Shown here piece after piece: positions 35,154 to 45,144 of a stretch of DNA of 64,000 bases. A program made the translations under genes and the position numbers. Below the pieces are notes generated by a model. That model made no database searches. It had not been told where the DNA came from and worked only from the letters and a program-made list of their open reading frames with translations. Source of the stretch: Algoriphagus winogradskyi (GTDB taxonomy: Bacteria > Bacteroidota > Bacteroidia > Cytophagales > Cyclobacteriaceae); contig NZ_FXUA01000001.1 in NCBI RefSeq assembly GCF_900182815.1, positions 310,001-374,000 on the forward strand. The letters run 5' to 3'. The stretch's first letter is position 1; every line of letters starts with the position of its first letter.

Positions 35154-37292
35154 TTACATTCCTTCTAAACCTTCAGCGAACCCAGCATAAGCAGGTTTAC
35201 GGTTTAGATTAAGATCCCAAAGCCCTTGTTTTTCGCCTGGAAGCCAATTTGAATTCTCAGCACTATCTGTCACACCCCAAATAGTGATACCGTAGCGCTG
35301 TGGAGCAGGGACATGTTGCAGGTACATTTCCGCTACGAACTTGTACATCTCCCGCTGCTGCTGCATCATTTCTGGAGTGGGATTGGTAGAATTCATTCGT
35401 ACATCAAGCTCTGAGACCTTGACAAGTTTGCCAGTTGCAGCTAGCATCTTAAACATCGATACAATTTTATCCTTATCAGAATCTATTGCAATGTGCATCT
35501 GTGTACCAATTCCATCTACAGTTACTCCTTTGGTTTCTAAATATGCTACATAATCAATCAGTCCCTGAGTTTTCGCCAGGCTATATTCCAGATTATAGTC
35601 ATTGATGAAAAGTATGTCATCAGGATTACCATATTTCTCGGCCAATTCAAAAGCTTTTACAGCGTAGTCTTTCCCGAGGTAATCTTGCCAAAAGAATTCG
35701 TCAGCGGCGATACTTGGTCGACCAACTCCTGTTTTTAATTCTGAAGGATTTGCATCATCCATGGGCTCATTCACTACGTCCCAAGCTTTGATGTGCTCTT
35801 TCGAATTCGTAACCATTCCTGCAATCCATCTTTCAAACTCACCGGAAATTATAGACAACTTCTCTTCATCGGTCTTATTTACCAGCGTAGTGCTGCCACC
35901 AGAAAGAGAAGAGCTGCTCAAAACTACATTGTCCAAATAGACTGTTCCAGCAAATTCACCATAACTAATTACAAACCGAATCCGGTCATCAGCGGTGGCA
36001 ACTGTTGTCAGTGAAACTTGCTTCCACTCTTTAGTCACACCTACTTGACCAAACCCGTTAGATGAGTAATTCGGACTTTGGAGTTCGGGTCTTATGACTC
36101 CTTCAGCATCTCCTTTCACCCAAAAAGTCAATTTATACTCCTCCCCATTTTTTAGAGGTTCAGACAATCCATAAGATGTCTGAACTTCCCAAAAACCACC
36201 TGTTTTGGATGGATTGGTGACGTAAAAACCTTTACCAGAACCTCCGAAGCCCATTCCATCAGCAGTCACACCACGAGAAGAGCCATTTCCCCAGCCTCCC
36301 CAGCCAGTTCCATTTTCGAAATCACCGTCTTCAATCAGGTTATTAATTGCAGGCTCACCATCCGGATCATACACATATAAATTGCTGATGTCAATAGAAT
36401 ACGAGACACCTGGCTTATATCCCATGTTAAAATTTATTTTGAAGGAATCTCCTTCAAAATCACTGACTTGAAATCGGATTTCTTGCCAGGAAATACTGGT
36501 TCCAAAAGCTGTACTATCTTTACCAGTACCCATCCAATCGAGTGCTGGCATGTTATCAGAAAGACCATCAAAGGTTATCCCTCCCTGACCCGGTTGGTCG
36601 GATTTGATATAGACTACTACTTCATATTCTTTCCCCTGAAGCACTGGAATAGCTGGGGTTGTGAGCTGTACACTTTCAGGATCAGTTCCTGAACCAGCGG
36701 TCAAAACAAAGGCAGAAGTGCCCTCACCCATTCCTTTTCCTTCTGCGATCATTACTTCTCCACTTTTTGACCAGCCATCCATAGATCCTTGCATCGGTGA
36801 GGAAAGGTCTAATTCATTGGCAAATGCAGGTGAATTTACTACTAGAGGTTCAAGCAGTCTATTCAGGTAAGTGGCGTTTTGATTTGCATGCCAGACCAGC
36901 GTATGACCAAAAACAGATGTCCCAACAGCTGAGGCAGCTTCCAAAGTTGCATTTACCCCATCAAAATTAAAATTTCCATTTGCTTGAACGATAGCACCGT
37001 GCTTCATGCCATAGCCAGCTGTGATTTCATCAAAATTGCTATTGATAAGACGGTACATTACTCCTCTGTCGTCGTATTGGGACATTGTCACTGCTCCACC
37101 CAACTTAAAATTAGGGTAGGCAACGGTGTCTATGTAACTCCTAAGTACCCCGTAGCCATTGAGTACCTCTTGTTCGGCAATATTCATCGGCTTTTCTACC
37201 TTAAACTCATCATTTGCGATATAGTCAGCACATGAGGAAGTTCCGATAGCAACAGCCAGAATACCAAAACATTTAATATATAATTGCTTCAT
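35154..37292 (-). CDS. xyn10A: GH10 endo-xylanase lipoprotein with CBM pair inserted in the catalytic domain
   Basis: 712 residues with lipobox FGILAVAIGTSSCADY. The GH10 barrel starts about residue 45 (MKHGAIVQANGNFNF, HTLVWHANQNATYL) and is interrupted at about 170-465 by two carbohydrate-binding beta-sandwich domains of CBM4/CBM22 type (ENGTGWGGWG, YKLTFWVKGDAEG). It then resumes with acid/base Glu about 509 in WDVVNEPMDD and nucleophile Glu about 627 in VSELDVRM. Split GH10 enzymes of this layout are the last gene of the core xus locus in Bacteroides and Prevotella and act at the cell surface on long xylan. Name given on architecture plus gene order. Confidence 0.9.
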   Translation of the reverse strand: MKQLYIKCFGILAVAIGTSSCADYIANDEFKVEKPMNIAEQEVLNGYGVLRSYIDTVAYPNFKLGGAVTMSQYDDRGVMYRLINSNFDEITAGYGMKHGAIVQANGNFNFDGVNATLEAASAVGTSVFGHTLVWHANQNATYLNRLLEPLVVNSPAFANELDLSSPMQGSMDGWSKSGEVMIAEGKGMGEGTSAFVLTAGSGTDPESVQLTTPAIPVLQGKEYEVVVYIKSDQPGQGGITFDGLSDNMPALDWMGTGKDSTAFGTSISWQEIRFQVSDFEGDSFKINFNMGYKPGVSYSIDISNLYVYDPDGEPAINNLIEDGDFENGTGWGGWGNGSSRGVTADGMGFGGSGKGFYVTNPSKTGGFWEVQTSYGLSEPLKNGEEYKLTFWVKGDAEGVIRPELQSPNYSSNGFGQVGVTKEWKQVSLTTVATADDRIRFVISYGEFAGTVYLDNVVLSSSSLSGGSTTLVNKTDEEKLSIISGEFERWIAGMVTNSKEHIKAWDVVNEPMDDANPSELKTGVGRPSIAADEFFWQDYLGKDYAVKAFELAEKYGNPDDILFINDYNLEYSLAKTQGLIDYVAYLETKGVTVDGIGTQMHIAIDSDKDKIVSMFKMLAATGKLVKVSELDVRMNSTNPTPEMMQQQREMYKFVAEMYLQHVPAPQRYGITIWGVTDSAENSNWLPGEKQGLWDLNLNRKPAYAGFAEGLEGM

Positions 37293-37308
37293 GTTTTCTT
37301 GGGTCTAG

Positions 37309-38346
37309 TTAATTGTTGTTTTTCACTACAGGAGAAAATATCTCCATGCCAACCGCTCTGTCGCGTACCACAAGCGTATCCGTAGCTGAAATTGTCATTT
37401 CGGGAAGATTGATTTCATACTGTAGGTAAATCACATCTCTGTCTTTATCACCCCAGCTTTTCACCTCTCCTTTAGAGACAAATTTCCCAGCTCCACTAGC
37501 CGTATATCCGTCTCCCAATGCTGAAACTGTACAGTTTCCACTTTCGTCAAAAGTCAACACAATATCTGCTGGGATATTAGTTCCATCCTCTCCAGGGTAA
37601 GACAAGGGAAACTCTACTTGATTCAATGACCTCGTTTTCAAAAAGTTCACCTCATCTTTCACCACAAATTCCGCATGCCTGATCACAGTCTCATCCAGCC
37701 CTGTATTTCCGTTGCTTCCTTTGATCACATCCTGCCCTCTTCTTAAGTAATTGCCATGCCAAGGATTTACATATTTCAATGCATACAAGACGAAATCTTT
37801 TGGTACCACAGACCAATCCGCAGGGTTATTTCTCCTAGGATTTGCCACCAAGCCCACACCGGATAGGACTGAGTCAGCATTAGCTATTTCAGTGATTCTC
37901 AAGGGCAAAACATAGGTGTTTTTAATAGCTTGGGGATCATTAAAGAATCCGCTATTCAGCTGGATCTCAACACCACCAGTCACTTCACCTTTTGGGATCA
38001 TAATAGATTGAGCTGAGAGCTGATAATATTCCGAAGGAAGTACCATTACTTCATCTCCATCGGCTTCAAATAGAAGATCCTCCGCCAGTGAATTATCAAC
38101 TTCCACATTTACCAACACATCCTGAGGAGAAGAATAGACGCCACCAGTGGTTGCGATGATTTTAAATTTACCTTCATTATCCATAGAAGTATCGAAGATA
38201 TCATCTCCCAAGACGATCGTTCTCACAGGATATTGGTAGGCAAAATAAACCGTTTGGTAATCAAAGTCCGGAAACTCCCAATCTTCATTCTTGCATGAAG
38301 TGAGGACCAGAGAAAGTGCAACTAGTATATAAACTGTATTTTTCAT
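37309..38346 (-). CDS. xusE: Surface lipoprotein, XusE-like (DUF1735-type N-terminal domain)
   Basis: 345 residues with lipobox LVALSLVLTSCKNED. The N-terminal half is a DUF1735-like beta sandwich (YQTVYFAYQYPVRTIVLGDD, LRITEIANADS); the C-terminal half resembles DUF5627-type glycan-binding modules. It sits between a SusD and the GH10 gene, the position of xusE in the conserved xylan core. Presumed surface glycan-binding protein that helps capture xylan. 16 nt separate it from xyn10A. The symbol rests on synteny. Confidence 0.72.
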   Translation of the reverse strand: MKNTVYILVALSLVLTSCKNEDWEFPDFDYQTVYFAYQYPVRTIVLGDDIFDTSMDNEGKFKIIATTGGVYSSPQDVLVNVEVDNSLAEDLLFEADGDEVMVLPSEYYQLSAQSIMIPKGEVTGGVEIQLNSGFFNDPQAIKNTYVLPLRITEIANADSVLSGVGLVANPRRNNPADWSVVPKDFVLYALKYVNPWHGNYLRRGQDVIKGSNGNTGLDETVIRHAEFVVKDEVNFLKTRSLNQVEFPLSYPGEDGTNIPADIVLTFDESGNCTVSALGDGYTASGAGKFVSKGEVKSWGDKDRDVIYLQYEINLPEMTISATDTLVVRDRAVGMEIFSPVVKNNN

Positions 38347-38401
38347 TTTTCAGTAAGTTTATGGTCTATTGGATTCACGATAGGTTGTGTACTTGTGAAT
38401 A

Positions 38402-40159
38402 TTACCATCCTGTGTTTTGCTTTAGCTCTGTAAACTTCAGCGTTTCACTATATGGCACTGGACCATAAATCATGTAATCACTGAATACCCTGTTTTCTAC
38501 ATTCATGACCTCATAGCTGTCACCCTCTATTGTCATTCCCTGAGCAGTTTCATTAAGATTGACATTCCATCTGCGCAAATCCCAAAATCTGAAGCCTTCA
38601 AAACTTAGCTCCAATCTTCGCTCATTACGGATTAATTGACGCATTGCAGCTTGATCACCCTTGATAGACTCCAGGTATTCATCGCCGTTTTCAGTGCCAA
38701 TACCTGCTCTCTGCCGGATTGCTTTTATTACATCATAAGCTGAATAACTCGCATCACCCATCCCGGTAGGACCATATGCCTCATTTGCAGCTTCAGCGTA
38801 GATTAAGAATATCTCTGTGTACCGGATGCGAGGCTTCATATGAACCTGCTGATTAGTCGAATTAGGATTTAGATTTACATCCTGGCGCAACAATTTTCTT
38901 AGGTAATAGCCAGTCCGTGTAGAAGTTTCTACCCGATTTAGCGCATCATTAGTTTCTCCATCAGCTGCAGTAATAATAATTGTATTACTTGGCCCTGAAG
39001 TACTCCCATTCAATACCACAGATTGATTTAATCTAGGGTCACGGGCAGAATAAGGACTTTGAGCATCATATCCACTATTTGCTGCACTGATAGGATAACC
39101 ATTTGCCATAGGAAAGGCATCCACGAAGTTTTGTGTAGGGTTGATCAGTCCTCTTCCGTATAGGGTTGGCGGGTAATTATCCGCTTCTAAATTATTGCTC
39201 GGACCGATGGATGTTCTCCATAAAATCTCAGCAGGATTCATACCTCCACCGATAGCGTTAAGCTCTGCGTTATTGGAAAACCAAGTTCCACCAGTGGGAG
39301 ACAATCCGCTGACACCTCCGATTGTATTGAGAATTTCTGCTGCATTTGACGCTGCAGTTTTCCACTTCTCCACATCGCCTTCTGGATTAAAAGCAGGGCT
39401 AGCAGCGAGCAATGCAGCCTGAGCCATCACCGCGCGAACTATTCTACCTGATACTAATTGTATGGCATCATCCCCAAAAACCCTGTTGTATTGTCCTGTC
39501 TCAGCTCCTTCATATTTACTAGGAATTAAGAAGGGGTCAGTAATATTACCCAAGTCCATAGGAAGTAAAGCCAAAGCTCTATCTGCATCTGCGTACAGCT
39601 GAGTCATACATTCTTCAAATGTATTTCTCGGAATATTAAATTCTGATTCTACATTCTGAGAAGCTGTAAGAATAGGTACTCCAAGTAATTGCCCTTCAGC
39701 CACCCCGCCATGAGCTTGCAGTAAGTAATACATAAACAATGCACGCAAACCATATGACTCTCCTTTGAGTCGATCTACAAACATCTGATTTACAATAGGA
39801 TCTACAGCAAAATCTACACTGTCAACATCCTCCAGCATCACGTTCAGATACTGAATCGCAGACTGCGCACTAGACCATTGGTTGACTGGATTATTATTTG
39901 ATGCCCATTGCCCTGTGGCTATGTTTAGAAACCCATTAGTAGGATTACTACTCACGGCATCATCTGTGGCCATTTCGCTGAATGTCCAACCGTTTGTAGG
40001 TATTCTTAAATAAGCATTGATCAATAAACCTTGCGCTAATCTCGGTCTCTCTAGCATGTCTTCCCGTCCTTGGATATTCTCAATGGCCGGGTCGATCAAA
40101 TCCTGACAGCTGGAAAGGAATAAGAGGACACCAAAGAAATATAATATTTTAGTATTCAT
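38402..40159 (-). CDS. xusD: SusD-family glycan-binding lipoprotein (second pair)
   Basis: 585 residues from the ATG at 40159 (MNTKILYFFGVLLFLSSCQD, lipobox); the frame extends only three codons further to a TTG. SusD/RagB N-terminal part (GLLINAYLRIPTNGWTF), the helical core (RYTEIFLIYAEAANEAYGP, IKAIRQRAG), and the terminal FEGFRFWDLRRWN block are present. Surface lid for the SusC encoded just upstream (21-nt gap). In the xylan core order it matches xusD. Confidence 0.9.
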   Translation of the reverse strand: MNTKILYFFGVLLFLSSCQDLIDPAIENIQGREDMLERPRLAQGLLINAYLRIPTNGWTFSEMATDDAVSSNPTNGFLNIATGQWASNNNPVNQWSSAQSAIQYLNVMLEDVDSVDFAVDPIVNQMFVDRLKGESYGLRALFMYYLLQAHGGVAEGQLLGVPILTASQNVESEFNIPRNTFEECMTQLYADADRALALLPMDLGNITDPFLIPSKYEGAETGQYNRVFGDDAIQLVSGRIVRAVMAQAALLAASPAFNPEGDVEKWKTAASNAAEILNTIGGVSGLSPTGGTWFSNNAELNAIGGGMNPAEILWRTSIGPSNNLEADNYPPTLYGRGLINPTQNFVDAFPMANGYPISAANSGYDAQSPYSARDPRLNQSVVLNGSTSGPSNTIIITAADGETNDALNRVETSTRTGYYLRKLLRQDVNLNPNSTNQQVHMKPRIRYTEIFLIYAEAANEAYGPTGMGDASYSAYDVIKAIRQRAGIGTENGDEYLESIKGDQAAMRQLIRNERRLELSFEGFRFWDLRRWNVNLNETAQGMTIEGDSYEVMNVENRVFSDYMIYGPVPYSETLKFTELKQNTGW

Positions 40160-40180
40160 GTTTTTCAATTTTGGGTCTAG

Positions 40181-43100
40181 TTAAAACTTAGCTCGGATAC
40201 CGAAGTTGTAGAAACGCGTCTGTGGAGTGCTTCCGATATTCAGTTCCAGAATATCGCTATTCGGACCTACTGTCAGAAGATTTGCCCCACTCACATACGT
40301 TCCAAGCTCTTTGATAAAACCATTTCCTAAGATGGACTTTGGAAAGGAGTAGGAAACCTGCACTTTGGCAAGATCAAACCTGTTTGTGCTATACAACCAG
40401 AAATCTGAGTTTCTGAAGTTATTAGCCCCATTAAGCGTGGTCAATCGAGGGAAAGTCGCTGTATTTTGCGTCTCTTCTGTCCATCGGTCTCTTACCACTG
40501 CAGAATATTTATCGTCCGCATTCACCCAGAAGTAATTGTTATTCTTCATGGCATACGCCCCACTTCTCATCGTTCCCAAAGCGAAGAATGTGAAGTTTCT
40601 GTACTTAGCAGAAAGGTTGAAGCCCATAGTCAATGGTGCTCCTGACCATCCTCCCCTGCCCAAATAGACTTCATCCTGAGCATTTATAATTCCATCGTTA
40701 TTCTGGTCTTTGTATTTGATATCGCCTGGCTTGACTTCACCAAAAGCCTGACTAGGAGAGTTTTCTATATCATCCATCCCGCTGAAGAAGCCCATACTTT
40801 CCAGTCCCCAGATTGCATCTAGCGGCATCCCTTGTCTATTTTGGTAGCTATCTTCATAATTCTCAGATCTCTTGGAAGCCTTGGTGTCATAGTAAAGACC
40901 AGATACACCCAGAGTCCAGACAGTCTCCCCGATTTTCTTATTCAGGTTAAGCTGAAAATCAACGCCATTTCTAGTATCTCCATTATAGTTTACAAATGGA
41001 ATCCAAGATGACTGAGGCCATCCTGTCACGAAATAACTCGGATATAGAATACTGTTCTGAACAAACAGCCCAGTCATTTTACTAGTAAAAACAGACCCGT
41101 TGAATGTCAGTAGCTGATCAAATAGAGATGCATCCAATTCCAAACTTATCTCTTCTCTTTTAGGGAAGGTGAGGTTCATGTTTTCACCACGTCTTACATC
41201 GGTACCTGTGTTATTAAGTCCATCTTTCCACTCATACCAAGAGCCTTCATCTGTATAGATAGCTTCATATAAGTAGAAGTTTTCTATGTCTAGGTCTGTA
41301 TTTAAAATACCTGCCGAAACTGACAGTCTCAAATCATCAACAACCGATGAGGAGGACATAAATCCTTCTTCACTCATTCTCCATCCCAAAGACATAGTAG
41401 GCGAAAATGCATTTCGTCCATTCTCCGGAAGTTTTGCTGAATGAACCATCGCCCCACTGAATTCAGCGTAATACTTCTGCTTAAAATTGTATGCTAAATA
41501 CAAGCCTAAATTTGCGTTGCTTACTTTGTGATAAATCTCTGATTCAGCTATCTGGAACCCATTCCCTATAAGCATTGCAGAGAAATTGTGTTTCTCCTTA
41601 AATGTTCTCTTGTAGTTCAATTGAGCTGAAAAAGATACCGTCTGACGGAACCAGTTGTCGTTTATGTTTTGAGTTCTCGAACTGGCATCTTGACCGTACT
41701 TTGTCAAGCTCAGAATTTGGTCAATACCGTTGTAGTTAGTCCATTTAGGCTCATAAACCGCATATTCGTTATTGAATGACAAGGTATAAGAAGTATTATA
41801 ATTCAAACCAAACAGCGAACTGAAGGATAAGCCTTCGATTACATTTCTAAGATCTGCATCCACACCTGCATTAAATTGAAACTGCCGACTGGTGAATTTA
41901 TTCGATCCTCCTGCGTAAATCCCTGCAATGGGGTTAGTCTGATCTAGTTGACTACCACCGAGCAGGTATTTCCCGTCTATCACGTGATCACTTGTTTCTA
42001 CCAATTCCGCTGAAGCTTCATCACCAGACTCAATATATTCTATTGGAATAAGTGGAGAAAAGCGATTAGGTCTCAAAGTGGTTGAGCCACCCCAGTAGTC
42101 TGTATTTACACCATTACTATTATAAAATATAGCTGAAGCATCTACTTTGGCAGATATGTAGTCATTCAGGTTTAGATCAATATTACCTCGTACATTGAAT
42201 CTTTCATTTGCATTCTCAGCCGCCTGACCAAAGTCCATTACTGTTCCTTCAGTCATGAAACCCACATTGGTGTAATACCTTGCCGTTTCATTACCGCCGG
42301 AAATCTCTAGATTTCCATCGTATTTGGCATAAGCCTTCTGAAGATATTCAGGAGAGTAATAGTCCACATTTGGGTATCGGTAGATATTATCACCAGAGGA
42401 ATAATTGTAAATGTCATTTTCGGAATAAAGCGGGGAAAGTCCATCATTGGTTCTTGCCTCATTATACAACGACATGTATTCGCCTGACCCCAAATATTCA
42501 GGATAACTTTTTGGAGTATTTACCCCGGCATTTGTCCGGAAGGTGATATTTTGATCATTAGCCACACCTCTTTTAGTGGTGATCATGATAACGCCTTTGG
42601 CCGCTCTACTTCCGTATAGCGCTACTGCTGTGACTCCTTTCAGAAAACTAATCTGTGCTATCTCAGTAGGATGTACACTGTCTACCTCACGCGGAACCCC
42701 ATCCACCAATACTAATGAACTTGAGTTTCCCCACATGTTACCATTGAAACCGCCTACATATGCTTCCATCCGATCCAGTGGATAAGTGATGTAGTTATCC
42801 TTGAGAATTTCAGGCATATTGACATAAGAAATTCCCCCCATCAGGTCTCTTTTGTCCTTAGTCTGGAAAGCTACTTTTACATCTTGTCCTTCCAGGTTTT
42901 CAAACAACATGATTTTTTCCAAGTCTATGGAAGCCACAATTAACTTGGTCTCATATCCTGGAGCTTCTACCGCCAGGTATGCGTTGGAAGAAACCACCAG
43001 TTTCACTACTCCCAAACTATCTGAGACAGCAGAGTAGTCATCATCTTCACTGGTAATTATAGCGCCTTGTATGGGGTTACCGGCACTGGTAGTTACCACA

Positions 43101-43198
43101 GGGTTAATTGTTATTTTTAAGGTACTCTGTGCCAGAAGCTGATACGGAAACATAACCGCAGCGACACACCATACCATCATTATTTTTAATAGTTTCAT
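40181..43198 (-). CDS. xusC: SusC-family TonB-dependent oligosaccharide transporter (second pair)
   Basis: 1005 residues with a signal peptide (MVWCVAAVMFPYQLLAQS), a carboxypeptidase-regulatory-like domain (about 28-100), a plug domain (YVNMPEILKDNYITYPLD, LVLVDGVPREVDSVHP, ALYGSRAAKGVIMITTKRG) and a 22-strand beta-barrel ending LYNFGIRAKF-like (TRFYNFGIRAKF). No STN domain, so unlike the upstream SusC it is not wired to the anti-sigma factor. Takes up xylo-oligosaccharides across the outer membrane with its SusD partner. Synteny matches xusC. Confidence 0.92.
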   Translation of the reverse strand: MKLLKIMMVWCVAAVMFPYQLLAQSTLKITINPVVTTSAGNPIQGAIITSEDDDYSAVSDSLGVVKLVVSSNAYLAVEAPGYETKLIVASIDLEKIMLFENLEGQDVKVAFQTKDKRDLMGGISYVNMPEILKDNYITYPLDRMEAYVGGFNGNMWGNSSSLVLVDGVPREVDSVHPTEIAQISFLKGVTAVALYGSRAAKGVIMITTKRGVANDQNITFRTNAGVNTPKSYPEYLGSGEYMSLYNEARTNDGLSPLYSENDIYNYSSGDNIYRYPNVDYYSPEYLQKAYAKYDGNLEISGGNETARYYTNVGFMTEGTVMDFGQAAENANERFNVRGNIDLNLNDYISAKVDASAIFYNSNGVNTDYWGGSTTLRPNRFSPLIPIEYIESGDEASAELVETSDHVIDGKYLLGGSQLDQTNPIAGIYAGGSNKFTSRQFQFNAGVDADLRNVIEGLSFSSLFGLNYNTSYTLSFNNEYAVYEPKWTNYNGIDQILSLTKYGQDASSRTQNINDNWFRQTVSFSAQLNYKRTFKEKHNFSAMLIGNGFQIAESEIYHKVSNANLGLYLAYNFKQKYYAEFSGAMVHSAKLPENGRNAFSPTMSLGWRMSEEGFMSSSSVVDDLRLSVSAGILNTDLDIENFYLYEAIYTDEGSWYEWKDGLNNTGTDVRRGENMNLTFPKREEISLELDASLFDQLLTFNGSVFTSKMTGLFVQNSILYPSYFVTGWPQSSWIPFVNYNGDTRNGVDFQLNLNKKIGETVWTLGVSGLYYDTKASKRSENYEDSYQNRQGMPLDAIWGLESMGFFSGMDDIENSPSQAFGEVKPGDIKYKDQNNDGIINAQDEVYLGRGGWSGAPLTMGFNLSAKYRNFTFFALGTMRSGAYAMKNNNYFWVNADDKYSAVVRDRWTEETQNTATFPRLTTLNGANNFRNSDFWLYSTNRFDLAKVQVSYSFPKSILGNGFIKELGTYVSGANLLTVGPNSDILELNIGSTPQTRFYNFGIRAKF

Positions 43199-43235
43199 TT
43201 TGAGTCATTTAGATGATAAAAAGTAATCGCTTGCA

Positions 43236-45131
43236 TTACCAGCCAGGATTTTGAGTCATTTCCGGATACAAAGACACATCAGACACCTTTAGCGGCAGCC
43301 AATAGTGCTTTTCTGTAAATGGTCGCTCCAAAATCACTACTTCCCGGATGTTTGCCACGCGGTTTTCAGTAGGATCATCAGTATTGAAATCACCCACTCT
43401 GTCCATTTCCACGGAAGTTTTCACCGTATATGGATCTTCGATCAGCAACATCCATCTTCTAAGATCAGTAAAGCGGTGTCTTTCAAATGCCAGCTCAACT
43501 GCACGCTCTCTTCGCAATTCTGGCAAAAGTGCATCTACAGAACCCATAAACTTGGAATGGATCGAAGCCATACCAGCACGGTCTCTAAGCACATTTAATG
43601 CATCTACAGCAGACTTACCAAAAGTAGCACTAGGCGTACTAGGTGAATTGTACCCCATCAAAGTAGCCTCAGCGTACATCAGATAAATGTCCGCCACTCT
43701 CATGTAAGGCACATTGATGTGGAGTGAAGTACCCCAATCGTATGCGTTATCATATTTATTAGCCTTGAGCGGCACAAATTTTCTACTCATGTAGCCGGTT
43801 CGGCTTCCGTTGCTCAAGTTTCTATAGCTTCCTCCACTGAATAGGTTTGCATATCGATTTACCTCCTGACTTTGATCAGGAATGGATCCCTGGATCACCT
43901 TGACACCATCATAAGTGATGTCACTGTAAAATCTTGGGTCACGGTTTTTCCATGGATAATTAGGATCATAGCCTGATTCCGGATCCGCCTTTGTGATATC
44001 GTCGGGAAGCGGTAAACCATTAGCCATACCATAATTTTGATGAACATAATTAGCAGTGGGCATAAACATCGTCGCATCGCCCTGACTGATCAATAAAGGC
44101 ATGAACTGCTTTGAAATCTGGTAGTTACTACCATTGGCACCTGTAGTAGGAGCCCTGAACATGGCCTCAGATCCTCCAGGCATAGCCCAGTTTTGACCTG
44201 TGGTGTAGAAGAGGTTGGACTTCTGCGCAAAAGGGATCAAGGAATACAAGGTCTCGCCTGCTTCTATCAGCGTGAGAAGCTCTCCGAAAACATCCGCAGC
44301 CTTTTTGCTATAAGCTGCATCGTAGGATTTATTTCCGCTATCGGTGTAGTTCATCAAGGGGCTAGCTGCCCAAAGCAAATTCTTGCCTAAATAGCCTAGC
44401 GCCATTGCCTTGTTAATACGCATGGTGTTTTTTCCCAGCGTTCTCTTCCCAGCAGTAGTGTTATCCCAATTCAGGGGAAGAAGATCAGCAGCTCTACGAA
44501 GATCCTCAGCCACTCTATCCGCACTTTGACGATAAGTCAATCTTGGAAGTCTTAGCTTTTCGTCACTTGGTAATACGGTATCTATGTACGGCATTCCGCC
44601 GAAATACTGAATCAACTGAAAGTGAAACCATCCTCTGAAAAATAAGAGCTGACCTTCAATCAATCTTCTTTCTTCGTCTGTCGCATCTGTCAGTCTATCC
44701 AAATTTTCTAAACCTAGATTCGCTTTTCGGATTCCTTGCCAAGCTAATGGCCAAAGGGCTTTTTGGTGATGACCACCTGTGGTGGATGCATTGCCTTTGT
44801 CAAACCAACCAACTCCACCGCCTTGCTCTGCTTGCCATGCCCAGAAATTTCCTCTGTCGAAATTATAGGAGACAGTAAATGTGCCTGCTGTGGATTCTAT
44901 TTCATCCTCTCCAAAATTCCAAGCACTCACCCAATAAGCAAGTGTGAAGTTTGGTACGGCGTGATAAAGTTCTTCAGTGAATCCCTGAAAATTGGTGAAA
45001 TTCTGGAAAGCAGTTTCTTCCGAAATGATTGAATCTGGAGAGCGCTCTAAGTAATCTTCACAGGAGCTAGCAGATAGCAAAATAGCCATCATAAAACCTC
45101 CTTTTATAAAATTCTTTATATAGTTGTTCAT
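43236..45131 (-). CDS. xusB: SusD-family glycan-binding lipoprotein (first pair)
   Basis: 631 residues from the ATG at 45131 (MNNYIKNFIKGG, lipobox LLSASSCEDY). The frame reaches 45158 but that start would overlap the SusC gene. Contains the SusD TPR core (RLIEGQLLFFRGWFHFQLIQ) and the RagB C-terminal blocks (VADIYLMYAEATLMG, FERHRFTDLRRWM). Longer than the second SusD, with extra loops that often carry the glycan-binding face. Matches xusB in the xylan core order. Confidence 0.9.
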   Translation of the reverse strand: MNNYIKNFIKGGFMMAILLSASSCEDYLERSPDSIISEETAFQNFTNFQGFTEELYHAVPNFTLAYWVSAWNFGEDEIESTAGTFTVSYNFDRGNFWAWQAEQGGGVGWFDKGNASTTGGHHQKALWPLAWQGIRKANLGLENLDRLTDATDEERRLIEGQLLFFRGWFHFQLIQYFGGMPYIDTVLPSDEKLRLPRLTYRQSADRVAEDLRRAADLLPLNWDNTTAGKRTLGKNTMRINKAMALGYLGKNLLWAASPLMNYTDSGNKSYDAAYSKKAADVFGELLTLIEAGETLYSLIPFAQKSNLFYTTGQNWAMPGGSEAMFRAPTTGANGSNYQISKQFMPLLISQGDATMFMPTANYVHQNYGMANGLPLPDDITKADPESGYDPNYPWKNRDPRFYSDITYDGVKVIQGSIPDQSQEVNRYANLFSGGSYRNLSNGSRTGYMSRKFVPLKANKYDNAYDWGTSLHINVPYMRVADIYLMYAEATLMGYNSPSTPSATFGKSAVDALNVLRDRAGMASIHSKFMGSVDALLPELRRERAVELAFERHRFTDLRRWMLLIEDPYTVKTSVEMDRVGDFNTDDPTENRVANIREVVILERPFTEKHYWLPLKVSDVSLYPEMTQNPGW

Positions 45132-45144
45132 TTGAATGACTGAT

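Noticed and set aside
43199..43235. Terminator between the two SusC/SusD pairs
   Set aside because: The 37-nt gap has no hairpin, so both pairs appear to be one transcript.
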